64,000 bases of DNA from Chloroflexota bacterium (GTDB lineage Bacteria; Chloroflexota; Dormibacteria; Aeolococcales; Aeolococcaceae), in contig VBIQ01000008.1 in the NCBI GenBank assembly GCA_005880985.1, positions 190,003 to 254,002 of the forward strand. The letters run 5' to 3'. The first letter of the stretch is position 1. Each line of letters begins with the position of its first letter. Positions 63,435 through 64,000 of this stretch are shown piece after piece. The position numbers and the translations under genes are program-made. The notes under the pieces were generated by a model. It was not told the DNA's origin. It made no database searches and was given only the letters and a program-made list of their open reading frames with translations.

Positions 63435-64000
63435 TTGGTATCCAGAGCCGTTCGCATCACCGCCGCCATGGCGGGGGGCCTGATCAGCATCGCTGCCGTT
63501 CATGGCGTGTCCGCCCACGACGTGCACCCCTTCGGCAAGTACACCATCGCTCTCGGCTGGGTCCATGAGCCGGCGTACGTCGGCTTCGACAACGCCGTCC
63601 AGGTGCTGGTCAAGGACGACAAGGGAAATCTATTCACCGGTATCAGCGACAAGGACCTGACCGTCGAGGTCAGCCTCGGCCAGCAGAAGATGGGTGCCCA
63701 GCCACTCGTCCCGACCGCCGATCCCGACACCCGCCTGGGTATGCCCGGCGAGTACGATATGCACTTCATTCCCACCGTTGCAGGCGCCTACACGTTTCAC
63801 ATCAGGGGAACCGTCGGTGGCCAGGCGGTCGACGAGACCGTCACCGCGGGGCCCAAGACCTTCAACGAGGTGGCCGGTGCCAGCGACGTGGAGTTCCCGG
63901 CCAAGGTGCCGAGCCTCTCAGATGTGTCCACCCGTCTCGACCGTACCCTCCCGCGCGTCGACGCCGCACGGAGCTCGGCAAGCTCGGCGAGTGGCACCGC
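63435..64000 (+). CDS. Secreted protein with predicted N-terminal His (CopC/YtkA-like), 5' part
   Basis: 188 codons in the window; the gene runs off the end. A signal peptide (RAVRITAAMAGGLISIAAV) ends at GVSA, predicted to be cut before HDVHPFGKYTIALGW, so the mature protein would start with His. The rest is Ig-like beta sandwich (VHEPAYVGFDNAVQVLVKDD; GEYDMHFIPTVAGAYTFHI) resembling YtkA/CopC domains. A Ser/Ala-rich linker begins at the window edge. TTG 63435 has AGGAG 6 nt upstream. Copper or other metal binding is inferred from the His. Confidence 0.7.
   Translation, partial: MVSRAVRITAAMAGGLISIAAVHGVSAHDVHPFGKYTIALGWVHEPAYVGFDNAVQVLVKDDKGNLFTGISDKDLTVEVSLGQQKMGAQPLVPTADPDTRLGMPGEYDMHFIPTVAGAYTFHIRGTVGGQAVDETVTAGPKTFNEVAGASDVEFPAKVPSLSDVSTRLDRTLPRVDAARSSASSASGT

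Overview
The window is a visibly very GC-rich bacterial chromosome segment, gene-dense and mostly housekeeping, with no phage, transposase, CRISPR array or rRNA. Its gene content (MurT/GatD lipid II amidation, an actinobacterial-type bS22 mini-protein, a mycothiol-type DsbA/Rv2466c homologue, a CadI/ArsI-type lyase, CcsB/ResA cytochrome maturation, ComEA/ComEC) points to the Terrabacteria side of the tree: Actinomycetota, Chloroflexota or the Dormibacterota group between them. This placement is inference; no 16S gene is present.

Layout. 1-12.5 kb: dnaJ (partial) divergent from ftsH; a gamma-carbonic-anhydrase-like protein divergent from leuS; a phosphodiesterase-like enzyme; a sortase; tRNA-Leu; tig-clpP-clpX; a lipoprotein. 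12.5-26 kb: valS and a zinc-ribbon protein; four membrane genes resembling eroded complex I/antiporter subunits; maf and a lipoprotein; rplU-rpmA-obgE-nadD; rsfS; then a candidate structured RNA behind a near-consensus promoter. 26-36 kb: PBP1A and rhomboid; an AAA+ ATPase; tRNA-Ala(CGC); an SRPBCC protein; ccsB-resA; a 30-codon bS22 gene; a HIT protein; tRNA-Ala(GGC); a coiled-coil protein. 36-52 kb: comEA-comEC; recQ-holA; rpsT divergent from ispE-murT-gatD and a membrane protein; zwf-glk; an alanine-racemase-fold enzyme followed by a lactone oxidase; pirin. 52-64 kb is the accessory part: a DsbA-like protein; a compact arsenic cassette (arsR, a 16-residue cysteine-rich peptide, arsI, arsC); a coupled operon of a 60-residue protein, MFS pump, flippase-like protein and PAP2 protein under a divergent ArsR-type regulator; a secreted phosphoesterase; a broken hydrolase; tRNA-Gln; and a secreted protein with a predicted N-terminal histidine running off the end.

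Two patterns run through the window. Many genes have a TANNNT -10 hexamer, often preceded by TGN, ending only 7-12 nt before the start codon, which implies leaderless or nearly leaderless mRNAs and fixes several GTG and TTG starts. Genes inside operons overlap by ATGA or GTGA, so translational coupling is the rule. The points most worth following are the arsenic cassette with its 7-Cys mini-peptide, the complex-I-like membrane cluster, the candidate 6S-like RNA at 25.8-26.0 kb, and the mini-genes missed by length cut-offs.
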